Below, one piece after another: positions 40,917 through 49,479 of a DNA stretch of 64,000 nucleotides (its first letter is position 1; every line of letters begins with the position of its first letter). Under the pieces are notes generated by a model. It saw only the letters and a program-made list of their open reading frames with translations, was not told the DNA's origin and ran no database searches. The position numbers and the translations under genes are program-made. Location of the stretch: positions 124,001 through 188,000 of the forward strand of contig CAMBDA010000001.1 in the NCBI GenBank assembly GCA_945865175.1. The letters are read 5' to 3'. The DNA comes from an uncultured Prevotellaceae bacterium. GTDB taxonomy: Bacteria; Bacteroidota; Bacteroidia; Bacteroidales; Bacteroidaceae.

Positions 40917-43472
40917 ATGGAACCACACAAGATATACTCTCATGATGAGGCATATCAGGCCTCTCTGAAGTATTTTGAAGGCGACGAACTGGCCGCACGC
41001 GTATGGGTGAACAAGTACGCGATGAAAGACAGTTTCGGCAACATCTACGAAAAGTCGCCCGAAGACATGCACTGGCGTATCGCCAACGAGGTGGCACGCA
41101 TCGAGCAGAAGTACCCCAACCCCATGAGTGCCGACGAGGTGCATGCCCTGCTCGACCACTTCCGCTACATCGTGCCGGCAGGCAGCCCCATGACCGGCAT
41201 CGGCAACAACTACCAGATTGCCTCGCTGAGCAACTGCTTTGTCATCGGCCTGGAAGGCGACGCCGACTCGTACGGTGCCATCATGCGCATCGATGAGGAG
41301 CAGGTGCAGCTGATGAAACGCAGGGGAGGCGTGGGCCACGACCTCTCCCACATCCGTCCCAAGGGCTCTCCCGTCAACAACTCCGCCCTCACCTCCACAG
41401 GTCTGGTGCCCTTCATGGAGCGCTACAGCAACTCCACACGCGAAGTGGCACAGGACGGCCGGCGCGGCGCACTGATGCTGTCGGTGAGCATCAAGCACCC
41501 CGACTCGGAAACCTTCATCGATGCCAAGATGACCGAAGGCAAGGTGACGGGAGCCAACGTATCGGTGAAAATCGACGATGCCTTCATGCAGGCAGCTGTG
41601 GACGACAAGCCCTACGTGCAGCAGTTCCCCATCGACTCGGACCAGCCCATGTACAAGAAGGAGATAAGCGCCAGGGCCCTGTGGAACAAGATTGTACACA
41701 ACGCATGGAAGAGTGCCGAGCCCGGCGTGCTGTTCTGGGACACCATCCTGCGCGAGAGCCTGCCCGACTGCTATGCCGACCTGGGCTTCCGCACAGTGTC
41801 CACCAACCCCTGCGGTGAGATTCCCCTGTGCCCCTACGACTCCTGCCGCCTGCTCTGCATCAACCTCTACTCCTACGTGGTTGACCCGTTCACCCCCCAG
41901 GCCCGCTTCGATTTCGACCTGTTCCGCCGTCATGTCATGGCCGCCCAGCGCATCATGGACGACATCGTGGACATGGAGATGGAGAAGATCGACATGATTC
42001 TGGAAAAAGTGGACCAAGACCCGCAGAGCGAGGAGGTGAAGGGTGCCGAACGCCACCTGTGGGAGAAGATCAAGCGCAAGAGCGGCATGGGCCGCCGCAC
42101 AGGCGTGGGCATCACCGCCGAGGGCGACATGATTGCCGCCATGGGCCTGCGCTATGGCACACAGGAGGCCACCGACCTGGCCGTAGAGGTACAGAAGACA
42201 CTGGCCCTCAATGCCTACCGTTCGTCGGTGGAGATGGCCCGCGAGCGCGGTGCCTTCGCCGTCTACGATGCCGAGCGCGAAAAGAACAACCCCTTCATGC
42301 AGCGCATCCGTGAGGCCGACCCGCAGCTCTACGAGGACATGACCAAGTATGGCCGCCGCAACATCGCCTGCCTCACCATCGCCCCCACGGGCACCACCAG
42401 CCTGATGACACAGACCACCAGCGGCATCGAACCCGTTTTCATGCCCGTCTACAAGCGCCGCCGCAAGGTGAACCCCGGCGACGAGGCCGTACATGTGGAC
42501 TATGTGGACGAGGTGGGCGACAGCTTCGAGGAATACATCGTCTACCACCACCAGTTCATCAAATGGATGCAAGCCAACGGCATGGACACCACCAAGCGCT
42601 ACACCCAAGAGGAAATTGATGACCTGGTGGCACGCTCGCCCTACCACAAGGCCACGGCCAACGATGTGGACTGGCTGATGAAGGTGAAGATGCAGGGAGC
42701 CATCCAGAAATGGGTGGACCACTCGATAAGCGTCACCGTGAACCTGCCCGCCGACGTGGACGAAGAACTGGTGGGCCGCCTCTATGTGGAAGCCTGGCGC
42801 AGCGGCTGCAAGGGATGCACCATCTACCGCGACGGCAGCCGCAGCGGCGTGATGATTTCCGTATCAGGAAAGGACAAGAAGGCGGCCGCCCAGGAACAGG
42901 CTGTTCCCTGCAAGCGTCCCGAGGTGACCGAGGTGCGCCCGCAGGTGCTCGACTGCGACGTGGTACGCTTCCAGAATAACAAGGAGAAATGGGTGGCTTT
43001 TGTGGGTCTGCTGGGCGGCTACCCCTACGAAATCTTCACCGGTCTGCAGGACGACGAGGAAGGCATTGTGCTGCCCAAGACCGTCACCAAGGGAAAGATT
43101 ATCAAGCAGACCGACGAGAAGGGCAACCGCAGGTACGACTTCCAGTTCGAGAACAAGCGCGGCTACAAGACCACCGTGGAGGGACTGAGCGAGAAGTTCA
43201 ACCCCGAATACTGGAACTATGCCAAACTCATCAGCGGCGTGCTGCGCTACCGCATGCCCATCGACCATGTCATCCGCCTCGTGGGCTCCCTGCAATTGGG
43301 AAGCGAGAGCATCAACACATGGAAGAACGGCGTGGAACGCGCCCTGAAGAAATATGTGGTCGACGGCACCGAGGCCAAGGGCCAGAAGTGCCCCCAGTGC
43401 GGCCAGGAGACACTCGTCTACCAGGAAGGCTGCCTCATCTGCAAGAACTGCGGAGCCAGCCTCTGCGGCTAG
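40917..43472 (+). CDS. nrdJ: Adenosylcobalamin-dependent (class II) ribonucleoside-diphosphate reductase
   Basis: Start chosen at MEPHKIYSHDEAYQ, after the -7 box, rather than the ATG 60 bp upstream. The 851-residue enzyme has SLSNCFVIGL (substrate-site Cys), RRGGVGHDLSHIRP, STNPCGEIPLCPYDSC (NPCGE with the radical Cys), TIAPTGTTSLMTQTTSGIEP and a C-terminal cysteine-rich tail (CPQCGQ...CLICKNCG). It makes deoxyribonucleotides using B12 and needs no oxygen. It directly follows the B12 uptake operon, so enzyme and cofactor supply are neighbours. Its stop codon overlaps the stop of the opposite radical SAM gene in a shared CTAG. Confidence 0.94.
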   Translation: MEPHKIYSHDEAYQASLKYFEGDELAARVWVNKYAMKDSFGNIYEKSPEDMHWRIANEVARIEQKYPNPMSADEVHALLDHFRYIVPAGSPMTGIGNNYQIASLSNCFVIGLEGDADSYGAIMRIDEEQVQLMKRRGGVGHDLSHIRPKGSPVNNSALTSTGLVPFMERYSNSTREVAQDGRRGALMLSVSIKHPDSETFIDAKMTEGKVTGANVSVKIDDAFMQAAVDDKPYVQQFPIDSDQPMYKKEISARALWNKIVHNAWKSAEPGVLFWDTILRESLPDCYADLGFRTVSTNPCGEIPLCPYDSCRLLCINLYSYVVDPFTPQARFDFDLFRRHVMAAQRIMDDIVDMEMEKIDMILEKVDQDPQSEEVKGAERHLWEKIKRKSGMGRRTGVGITAEGDMIAAMGLRYGTQEATDLAVEVQKTLALNAYRSSVEMARERGAFAVYDAEREKNNPFMQRIREADPQLYEDMTKYGRRNIACLTIAPTGTTSLMTQTTSGIEPVFMPVYKRRRKVNPGDEAVHVDYVDEVGDSFEEYIVYHHQFIKWMQANGMDTTKRYTQEEIDDLVARSPYHKATANDVDWLMKVKMQGAIQKWVDHSISVTVNLPADVDEELVGRLYVEAWRSGCKGCTIYRDGSRSGVMISVSGKDKKAAAQEQAVPCKRPEVTEVRPQVLDCDVVRFQNNKEKWVAFVGLLGGYPYEIFTGLQDDEEGIVLPKTVTKGKIIKQTDEKGNRRYDFQFENKRGYKTTVEGLSEKFNPEYWNYAKLISGVLRYRMPIDHVIRLVGSLQLGSESINTWKNGVERALKKYVVDGTEAKGQKCPQCGQETLVYQEGCLICKNCGASLCG

Positions 43473-44344
43473 GACAAGCCCCGCTGCGCCAGCAACGCGG
43501 CAAACTCATGGCTCTTGAGCCCCCAGCATGGTGCCACCACCAGATGCCGGGGGCTCATGCTTATCAGGCGCTCCAGCACCCAATGGGCGGGCAGGCGCGA
43601 GAGGTAGGCCGCCACGATGTCCACATACTCCTCGGCTGTCCACACCGGCCAGGGGCAGCGGGCATATTCCCGGGCCATCGGTGTACCGCGCACCACCTGC
43701 AGCTGGTGTAGCTTGAGGGTGGTGAGGGGCAGACGGGCCAGCACGTCGGCCTGGCGCAGCAGTTCCCCACGTCCTTCCCACGGAAAGCCCAGAATGATGT
43801 GTGCCCCCACGCGTATACCACGGCCGGCCGTGTCGCGCACAGCCTGCTCCGCCTGTGCAAAAGTGTGCCCACGGCGGATGCGGCAGAGGGTTTCCTCGCT
43901 CACGCTTTCCAGTCCGTATTCCACAATCAGGAATGTGCGCCGGTTCAGCTCCTCCAGCAGCGCCATCACCTCGGGCGGCACACAGTCGGGGCGCGTGGCC
44001 ACCACCAGCCCCACCACATCGGGCACGGCCAGTGCCTCCTCATACAGCGCACGCAGCCGGTCCACAGGTGCATACGTGCCCGTGTAGGCCTGGAAATAGG
44101 CCAAATATTTCATGTCCTTGTACTTGCGTGCAAAGAAGCGTTTTCCGTCCTCGAGTTGCTGTGTCACGCTCCGCTCGGGCTGGCAATACCGCGGGCTGAA
44201 GGCCGCATTGCTGCAAAAGGTGCAGCCGCCCGTGGACAGGTGCCCGTCACGGTTGGGACACGTGAAGCCCCCGTCCACGGCCAGTTTCTGTACCCTGCAT
44301 CCCAGCTGCTGGCGCACCCATGTGCCGAAATCTGTCTGTTCCAT
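43469..44344 (-). CDS. TIGR01212-family radical SAM protein (YhcC-like)
   Basis: Start chosen at MEQTDFGTWVRQQLG. The 291-residue protein has the family's radical SAM cluster motif, FTCPNRDGHLSTGGCTFCSN, followed by YFQAYTGTYAPVDRL, VEYGLESVSEETL and AHIILGFPWEGR. The substrate of this family is not known. It converges on nrdJ; the two stop codons share the palindrome CTAG at 43469-43472. Confidence 0.9.
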   Translation of the reverse strand: MEQTDFGTWVRQQLGCRVQKLAVDGGFTCPNRDGHLSTGGCTFCSNAAFSPRYCQPERSVTQQLEDGKRFFARKYKDMKYLAYFQAYTGTYAPVDRLRALYEEALAVPDVVGLVVATRPDCVPPEVMALLEELNRRTFLIVEYGLESVSEETLCRIRRGHTFAQAEQAVRDTAGRGIRVGAHIILGFPWEGRGELLRQADVLARLPLTTLKLHQLQVVRGTPMAREYARCPWPVWTAEEYVDIVAAYLSRLPAHWVLERLISMSPRHLVVAPCWGLKSHEFAALLAQRGLS

Positions 44345-44421
44345 ACTGCAAAAGTAACACAATCGCGCCAATTTTTCACAGTAAAGCCACAGTTTTTACA
44401 CGGTATCTCAGTTTTTATTTG

Positions 44422-44429
44422 TAAATTTG
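44422..44429 (+). promoter_or_regulatory. -7 box before the DPP IV gene
   Basis: TAAATTTG, 28 bp before the start codon; matches TAnnTTTG. No clear -33 box at the right distance. Confidence 0.45.
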
Positions 44430-44457
44430 TCCCCATAAATCCAAATAAAACCGCATT

Positions 44458-46659
44458 ATGAGACGATTACTTACCATCATGGCCCTGCTGCCGCTCCTCT
44501 GCCTGCAGGCCCAAGCCGACAACATCAACCTGAAGGACCTCTGCCAGGGTGCCTATTCCGCCAAGCGCATCCATGGCGTAAAGCCGCTGGCCGATGGCGA
44601 GCGCTATGCCCAGATGAGCAGCGACAGAAGGAAAATCATCACCTACTCGTTCAAGACCGGCGAGCAGGCCGGTGTGCTCTTCGACGCCGACAACATCAAG
44701 GGACGCCTGCGCATCGACCATATAGACGGCTACATCCTCAGCCCCGACGAGAGCCGCATCCTGTTGCAGACCCAGACCACTCCCATCTACCGCCACAGCT
44801 TCACCGCCGAATACTACATCTACGACGTGAAGTCGCGCAACCTGGCCGTGCTCTCCACGGGCGGTCCGCAGGAAGTACCCCTGTGGAGCCCCGACGGCAA
44901 CATGGTGGCCTTTGTGCGCGAAGGCAACCTGTTCCTGGTGAAACTGCTGTTCAACAACAGCGAAAGCCAGGTGACCACCGACGGCAAGTTCAACGAGGTA
45001 ATCAACGGCAAGCCCGACTGGGTGAACGAGGAGGAGTTCTCCTTCAGCCGTGCCTTCGACTTCAACGCGGATGCCACCATGCTTGCCTGGATACGCTACG
45101 ATGAAAGCAAGGTGCCCGAATACGCGTTCCCGCTCTACTATGGCATGGACGAGAGCAAGGCCCAGTATGCCGACTACCCCGGGCGCTACAGCTACAAGTA
45201 CCCCGTGGCAGGACAGCAGAACAGCACGGTGAAGGTGCAGAGCTTCGACATCAAGAGCCGCAAGATACGCGACATGCAGTTGCCGCTCGACCCTGACGGC
45301 TATATCCCCCGCATCCAGTTTACCGACCACCCCGAAAAACTGCTCGTGCTCACCCAGAACCGCCACCAGAACCAGCTGGACATCTACATCGCCAACCCGC
45401 GCTCCACGGAATGCCGCTGCATCGTGCGCGACCATGCCGAACGCTATATCAACGAGAACCCCTACAAGAACCTGCGCCTGCTGCCCGGCTCCTTCGTGCT
45501 CATGAGCGAGCGCAGCGGCTACGACCACCTCTATCTCTATGATTTCAACGGCACGCTGAAACGCCAGCTCACCAAGGGCGACTATGTGGTCACCGACTTC
45601 TACGGCTACGACCCCAAGACGGGCACCACCTATTATGCCGCCAACCAGGAAGCCCCCATGCGCAAGGCCGTGTACAGCTGTGATGCCAAGGGCAAGGTGG
45701 TGAAGCTGTCCACCCAGCAAGGCACCAACGATGCCATCTTCAGCACCACCTTCAAGTATTTCATGAACGTATACAGCAACCTGGACACACCGCCCGTCAC
45801 CACCCTGTGCGATGCCAAGGGGCGCACGCTCAAGACCCTGGAGGACAATGCCGACCTGCGCCAGAAACTGGCCCGGATCACCCTGGGACAGCGCAAGCTC
45901 ATCACCGTGCCCACCGACGGCGGCGTGCAGCTCAATGCCATCATGGTGCTGCCCCCCGACTTCAAGGAGAGCAGCCAGTACCCCGTAGTCATGTACCAGT
46001 ACAGCGGCCCCGGCAGCCAGCAGGTGCTCGACAGCTGGAGCGCAGGCAACATGGGCGGCATGCTCTACGAGCAATACCTGGCCCAGAAGGGCTTCATCTG
46101 CGTGATTGTGGACGGCCGGGGCACTGGCGGACGCGGACGCGAGTTTGAGCAATGCACCTACCTGAAACTGGGCCAGCTGGAAAGCCACGACCAGGCACAG
46201 GCTGCGCTCTATCTGGGCACACTCCCCTATGTGGACAAGGCACGCATCGGCATCTGGGGCTGGAGTTTCGGCGGGTTCAACACGCTCATGAGCATGAGCG
46301 AAGGCCGCGGCGTGTTTGCCGCCGGTGTGGCAGTGGCTCCCCCCACCTCCTGGAAATACTATGACACCGTCTATACAGAGCGTTTCATGCGCACGCCCAA
46401 CGAAAACAAGGAAGGCTACGACGTGAGCCCCATCGGCCGCGCCTCCGGTCTGCAAGGCCACCTGCTCCTCTGCCACGGTCTGGCCGACGACAATGTACAC
46501 TGGCGCAACACCGCCGAATACACCGAGGCGCTGGTGCAGGCCGACAAGGACTTCAAGGAACTCACCTACACCAACAAGAACCACGGCATCTACGGCGGCA
46601 ACACACGCTACCACCTCTTCCGCCAGATCACCGGTTGGTTCCAGGACTACCTGCAATAA
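44458..46659 (+). CDS. Dipeptidyl peptidase IV-type S9 serine peptidase
   Basis: The 733-residue protein has a signal peptide (LLCLQAQAD), an eight-bladed propeller with WSPDGNMVAFVREGNLFLV, PDWVNEEEFSFSRAF and AWIRYDESKVPEY (the Glu-Glu pair that binds the N-terminus of substrates is in VNEEEF), and an alpha/beta hydrolase domain. Catalytic residues are Ser in IWGWSFGGF, Asp in HGLADDNVHW and His in NKNHGIYG. It removes X-Pro or X-Ala dipeptides in the periplasm, fitting a peptide-using anaerobe. It is monocistronic with its own terminator. Confidence 0.94.
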   Translation: MRRLLTIMALLPLLCLQAQADNINLKDLCQGAYSAKRIHGVKPLADGERYAQMSSDRRKIITYSFKTGEQAGVLFDADNIKGRLRIDHIDGYILSPDESRILLQTQTTPIYRHSFTAEYYIYDVKSRNLAVLSTGGPQEVPLWSPDGNMVAFVREGNLFLVKLLFNNSESQVTTDGKFNEVINGKPDWVNEEEFSFSRAFDFNADATMLAWIRYDESKVPEYAFPLYYGMDESKAQYADYPGRYSYKYPVAGQQNSTVKVQSFDIKSRKIRDMQLPLDPDGYIPRIQFTDHPEKLLVLTQNRHQNQLDIYIANPRSTECRCIVRDHAERYINENPYKNLRLLPGSFVLMSERSGYDHLYLYDFNGTLKRQLTKGDYVVTDFYGYDPKTGTTYYAANQEAPMRKAVYSCDAKGKVVKLSTQQGTNDAIFSTTFKYFMNVYSNLDTPPVTTLCDAKGRTLKTLEDNADLRQKLARITLGQRKLITVPTDGGVQLNAIMVLPPDFKESSQYPVVMYQYSGPGSQQVLDSWSAGNMGGMLYEQYLAQKGFICVIVDGRGTGGRGREFEQCTYLKLGQLESHDQAQAALYLGTLPYVDKARIGIWGWSFGGFNTLMSMSEGRGVFAAGVAVAPPTSWKYYDTVYTERFMRTPNENKEGYDVSPIGRASGLQGHLLLCHGLADDNVHWRNTAEYTEALVQADKDFKELTYTNKNHGIYGGNTRYHLFRQITGWFQDYLQ

Positions 46660-46667
46660 TGCGCCGC

Positions 46668-46706
46668 GGACACCATTTTGCAGGGCCTCCCCCGAAAATG
46701 GTGTCC
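46668..46706 (+). terminator. Terminator of the DPP IV gene
   Basis: A 12-bp perfect stem GGACACCATTTT / AAAATGGTGTCC with a 15-nt loop, 8 bp after the stop, followed by CTATTATTTG. Confidence 0.75.
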
Positions 46707-46712
46707 CTATTA

Positions 46713-46744
46713 TTTGCAGGAATAAAAAAAACTGTGTACCTTTG
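46713..46744 (+). promoter_or_regulatory. tRNA-Arg promoter
   Basis: TTTG (46713-46716), 20 bp, TACCTTTG (46737-46744), 26 bp before the tRNA. Confidence 0.75.
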
Positions 46745-46770
46745 CAACGCTTTTTTGAAAAAGCAGCTGC

Positions 46771-46842
46771 GCACCTGTAGTTCAATGGATAGAATAACGG
46801 ATTCCGGTTCCGTTGATTAGGGTTCGATTCCCTACAGGTGTA
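46771..46842 (+). tRNA. tRNA-Arg (anticodon CCG)
   Basis: A 72-nt cloverleaf: acceptor GCACCTG/CAGGTGT, anticodon stem ACGGA/TCCGT with loop TTCCGGT (anticodon CCG, reads CGG), T-arm TAGGG/CCCTA with loop TTCGATT, discriminator A. CCA is not encoded. Confidence 0.95.
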
Positions 46843-46851
46843 CCTCCCTTC

Positions 46852-46890
46852 GCCTTCCGCCCATGTGATGCTATGACATGAGCGGAAGGC
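46852..46890. terminator. Bidirectional terminator between tRNA-Arg and esterase gene
   Basis: GCCTTCCGC-C-CATGT pairs with ACATG-A-GCGGAAGGC (14 bp, one mismatch), followed on plus by ATTCCTTTTATTT. It lies between the convergent tRNA and esterase genes and can serve both. Confidence 0.75.
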
Positions 46891-46897
46891 ATTCCTT

Positions 46898-48124
46898 TTA
46901 TTTGAAAATCATCTGCGCAAAGGCGGTGAGGTAGTCGCGCCAGTTGCGCCAGATGTGGCCTCCCTCGCTTTCGTGATACACATACCCGTAGCCCTTCTCA
47001 TCCAGATAACGGCGCAGGTCTACATTCTGCTGATAGAGGAAGTCGGTGCGTCCGATGGCAATCCAGTAGAGCTGGGGCTTGGCTGCAAACAGGCGGTCCA
47101 GCTGTTCCTTGTCCTTCCCGCTCGCCTGCAGGGCATCATAGAACGACCCCTGGGCACCCTGGGCGATATGAAGTCCGGCCGAGAAGAGGCCAATGTAGTC
47201 GAAAGTGGTGGGATGTGCCTTGGATATGGCAAACGAATGGCCGCCGCCCATCGACAGGCCACACACGGCACGGTGCCGCTTGTCGCGGGCCACCTTGTAA
47301 TGGCTTTCCACATAGCGGATGATGTCGGGAAACGACTCGTCCATGGTGGCTGCCGGCTTTTCCTTGAAGCGGAGGCTGGCCATGAAGTCCGGCTTGTACA
47401 TGCCCCGTCCCCACTCGCCGGGAGCCGCCTGCGTGGTGATGTTGCCATTGGGCATCACCACAATCATCGGCTTGCACAGGCCCTGGGCAATCAGGTTGTC
47501 CATGATTTGGGCCGTCCGCCCCAGCGTGGTCCAGGCATCCTCATCGCCTCCTGCGCCATGCAGCAGATACAGCACGGGGTAGTTCTTTCCCTTGTCATAT
47601 CCCGCAGGCGTATACACGGTCATGCGGCGTTTCATCTTCAGTGTGGGGCTGTCATACCACACCTTTGCCACATCGCCGTGGGGCACATCGTTCACGCCAT
47701 ACAGATAGCCCTTGTCCCCCACCCCGCGGCTCACGATGAAGATGTTCTTGACCGAAGCCACATCACGGTTTATGTAGACATTCGAGGGGTCGAGCATCTC
47801 CATCCCGTCCACCCGCAGCGAATAGGAATACAGTTCGGGGGCCAGCGGGTCGGAGGTGAAGGTCCAAACACCGTTGGTCTCCTTCAGTTCCGCCCATCCG
47901 GGCACCTCCATCTGTCCCGTCTGCGTGTCCACCTTTCGGGGAGACAGGAAATCGCCCGTCACCTCCACCTTCACCGCCTTTGGGGCATACACATTGAACG
48001 TAACCGTGCCGTCGGCATTCACCACCGGCGAGTTCACCTGGCCACCGCTCCACAGCGCTTCCTGGCCCATCGAAGCCGAGGCCCACACAGCAGCCGCGGC
48101 AAATGCAACAATCTGTTTTCTCAT
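46898..48124 (-). CDS. Secreted CE1-like esterase with N-terminal Ig/CBM48-like domain
   Basis: Start chosen at MRKQIVAFAAAAVWASASMGQ, a good signal peptide; the longer frame runs through the upstream repeats. The 408-residue protein has an early-set Ig domain (VTFNVYAPKAVKVEVTGDFLS) and an alpha/beta hydrolase of the feruloyl/acetyl xylan esterase type: VLYLLHGAGGDEDAW, catalytic Ser in VCGLSMGGGHSFAI, and SEGGHIWRNWRDYL with the catalytic His. It probably removes acyl groups from plant polysaccharides. It is alone, with no SusCD genes next to it. Confidence 0.88.
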   Translation of the reverse strand: MRKQIVAFAAAAVWASASMGQEALWSGGQVNSPVVNADGTVTFNVYAPKAVKVEVTGDFLSPRKVDTQTGQMEVPGWAELKETNGVWTFTSDPLAPELYSYSLRVDGMEMLDPSNVYINRDVASVKNIFIVSRGVGDKGYLYGVNDVPHGDVAKVWYDSPTLKMKRRMTVYTPAGYDKGKNYPVLYLLHGAGGDEDAWTTLGRTAQIMDNLIAQGLCKPMIVVMPNGNITTQAAPGEWGRGMYKPDFMASLRFKEKPAATMDESFPDIIRYVESHYKVARDKRHRAVCGLSMGGGHSFAISKAHPTTFDYIGLFSAGLHIAQGAQGSFYDALQASGKDKEQLDRLFAAKPQLYWIAIGRTDFLYQQNVDLRRYLDEKGYGYVYHESEGGHIWRNWRDYLTAFAQMIFK

Positions 48125-48151
48125 ATCTCTTTTTTTTGTTATGGTAATACA

Positions 48152-48211
48152 CCGGAAATTCCGGAAATTCCGGATAATCCGAAAAGACCCGGAAAACCCG
48201 GATAATCCGGA
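48152..48211 (-). repeat. Cluster of CCGGA-type short repeats
   Basis: The 60 bp before the esterase start contain repeated words: CCGGAAATT twice in a row, CCGGATAATCCG twice, and CCCGGAAAA, many of them palindromic or nearly so. They lie between the four-helix-bundle gene and the esterase. They may fold into small hairpins; function unknown. Confidence 0.6.
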
Positions 48212-48229
48212 TTCCCCCAACACCCCACT

Positions 48230-48943
48230 CTATCCGCCTCCCCCAGCCAATCTCGCCCTCAGCGCCTCTATCTCCCGCTGCTGCGAGGCAACGATGGCTT
48301 TCAGCCGGGCAATTTCCTTTTCCTGCTGGGCGATAATCTGCTTTTGGGTGCCGCGCATTTCCAGGCGTGCAGCCGTCATGCGTTCCCTTATGCCGCCCTC
48401 CACCACGAATTCGCGGTCACGCTTGGCCAGAAACGTAGTCATGGCCTTGTCTACCATGTGACACAGGCAGATAGCCAGATTGGCCATTTCCTCATCCGTC
48501 CATTGCGCAAAGAAAGGACGGTAGTCACGTTCGTCGCTATGATTGCGGCAGAAATTGCGCATGGCATTATATCTTTCGGGGTTCTCCTGCGCCCACTCCT
48601 GTATTCCATGCTGCTTGATGTAGTCCAGATAGTCCTCCAGTAGTTCCTGGTTACTGCCTCTGGCAATCCCCAACAGCTTCATTTCCGTCTCGAACGATGT
48701 CTGGCCGTCAGTGAGTCCCTCCGCAATATTCTGCTTGACGGAGCGTGCAGCCTGAACCATCTGGTCGACCGTGCGGTCACCATAGCGAGGCAGGAAGCGC
48801 GCACAGAATACTTTCGTCAACTGCACCAGCACATCACTCTTACGATAGAAATACAGCTCGGTGTAGACAGTCGGCTTACGCATTACGCTGGGAGTTCCGT
48901 CGTCATGGCGACGCAGCGGGATGTCTTTCCTCTGTTCCGTCAT
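48230..48943 (-). CDS. Four-helix-bundle protein with suffix domain
   Basis: The 237-residue protein has the four-helix-bundle (23S rRNA intervening-sequence protein) core: LYFYRKSDVLVQLTKVFCARFLP, AARSVKQNIAEGLTDG, FETEMKLLGIARGSNQELLEDYLDY. It continues into a suffix with a coiled coil (IIAQQEKEIARLKAIVASQQREIEALRARL). These genes are common and scattered in Bacteroidetes; the function is unknown. It has its own promoter and lies beside short CCGGA repeats. Confidence 0.82.
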   Translation of the reverse strand: MTEQRKDIPLRRHDDGTPSVMRKPTVYTELYFYRKSDVLVQLTKVFCARFLPRYGDRTVDQMVQAARSVKQNIAEGLTDGQTSFETEMKLLGIARGSNQELLEDYLDYIKQHGIQEWAQENPERYNAMRNFCRNHSDERDYRPFFAQWTDEEMANLAICLCHMVDKAMTTFLAKRDREFVVEGGIRERMTAARLEMRGTQKQIIAQQEKEIARLKAIVASQQREIEALRARLAGGGG

Positions 48944-48974
48944 TCTCTTGTTCCTAAGGGTTACATTTACGCGG

Positions 48975-49005
48975 CAAAGGTACGTATTATCCCTGAAAAT
49001 GACAA
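48975..49005 (-). promoter_or_regulatory. Promoter of the four-helix-bundle gene
   Basis: Minus strand TTG (49003-49005), 20 bp, TACCTTTG (48975-48982), 31 bp before the start. Confidence 0.65.
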
Positions 49006-49052
49006 GCAGAAAGGCAGTTATTTTTCATTTTTGTATTCCTGGCTATTTCCTC

Positions 49053-49466
49053 CTATCCATATTCCTCTGCTGCCGGGAAGCCGGGACAATGAGGCTTGCG
49101 GGGGTCCAGGTCGCAGTGGCCCACCACCCGGGCCGTGGGATAGCGGACGCGGAGTTGGATGATGAGCCGGCGCAGGGCGGTGCGCTGGGCAGGTGTGCGG
49201 GTGTCGGCTGGCGTGTGGCCATCGGGGGAGAGACCGCCGATGTAGCACACACCGATGGAATGCCGGTTGTGGCCGCGGCAATGGGCTCCGGGCAGCTGCT
49301 CGGGACGGCCGCACTCGATGGTGCCGTCGGTGGGGATTACATAGTGGTAGCCGCAGCCGTTCCATCCGTTCTGGGTGCGATGGATGCGGTCGATGTCGGC
49401 CATGCGGAGGGCACTGCCCGCCTTGTTGGCAGAGCAGTGCACGATGATGTGGGTGATGGTTCTCAC
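49053..49466 (-). CDS. N-acetylmuramoyl-L-alanine amidase (endolysin-like)
   Basis: The 137-residue protein is a bare amidase_2 domain without signal peptide: zinc His in THIIVHCSAN, YHYVIPTDGTIECGRP, NRHSIGVCYIGG and zinc His in VVGHCDLDPRKPHCPGF. It cleaves the stem peptide from glycan strands. The start is GTG, since the first ATG would delete the zinc-binding His. Lacking a signal, it would need help to reach the wall, as phage endolysins do with holins. It is the last gene of the leftward operon, 13 bp after a u-spanin-like gene. Confidence 0.88.
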   Translation of the reverse strand: MRTITHIIVHCSANKAGSALRMADIDRIHRTQNGWNGCGYHYVIPTDGTIECGRPEQLPGAHCRGHNRHSIGVCYIGGLSPDGHTPADTRTPAQRTALRRLIIQLRVRYPTARVVGHCDLDPRKPHCPGFPAAEEYG

Positions 49467-49479
49467 GTGATATACGTGG

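Noticed and set aside
40893..42722. Long open frame on minus strand opposite nrdJ
   Set aside because: Antisense shadow; nrdJ motifs are clear.
44349..44356. TACTTTTG on the minus strand as promoter of the radical SAM gene
   Set aside because: It lies only 5 bp before the start codon and has no -33 partner; it would force a leaderless transcript.
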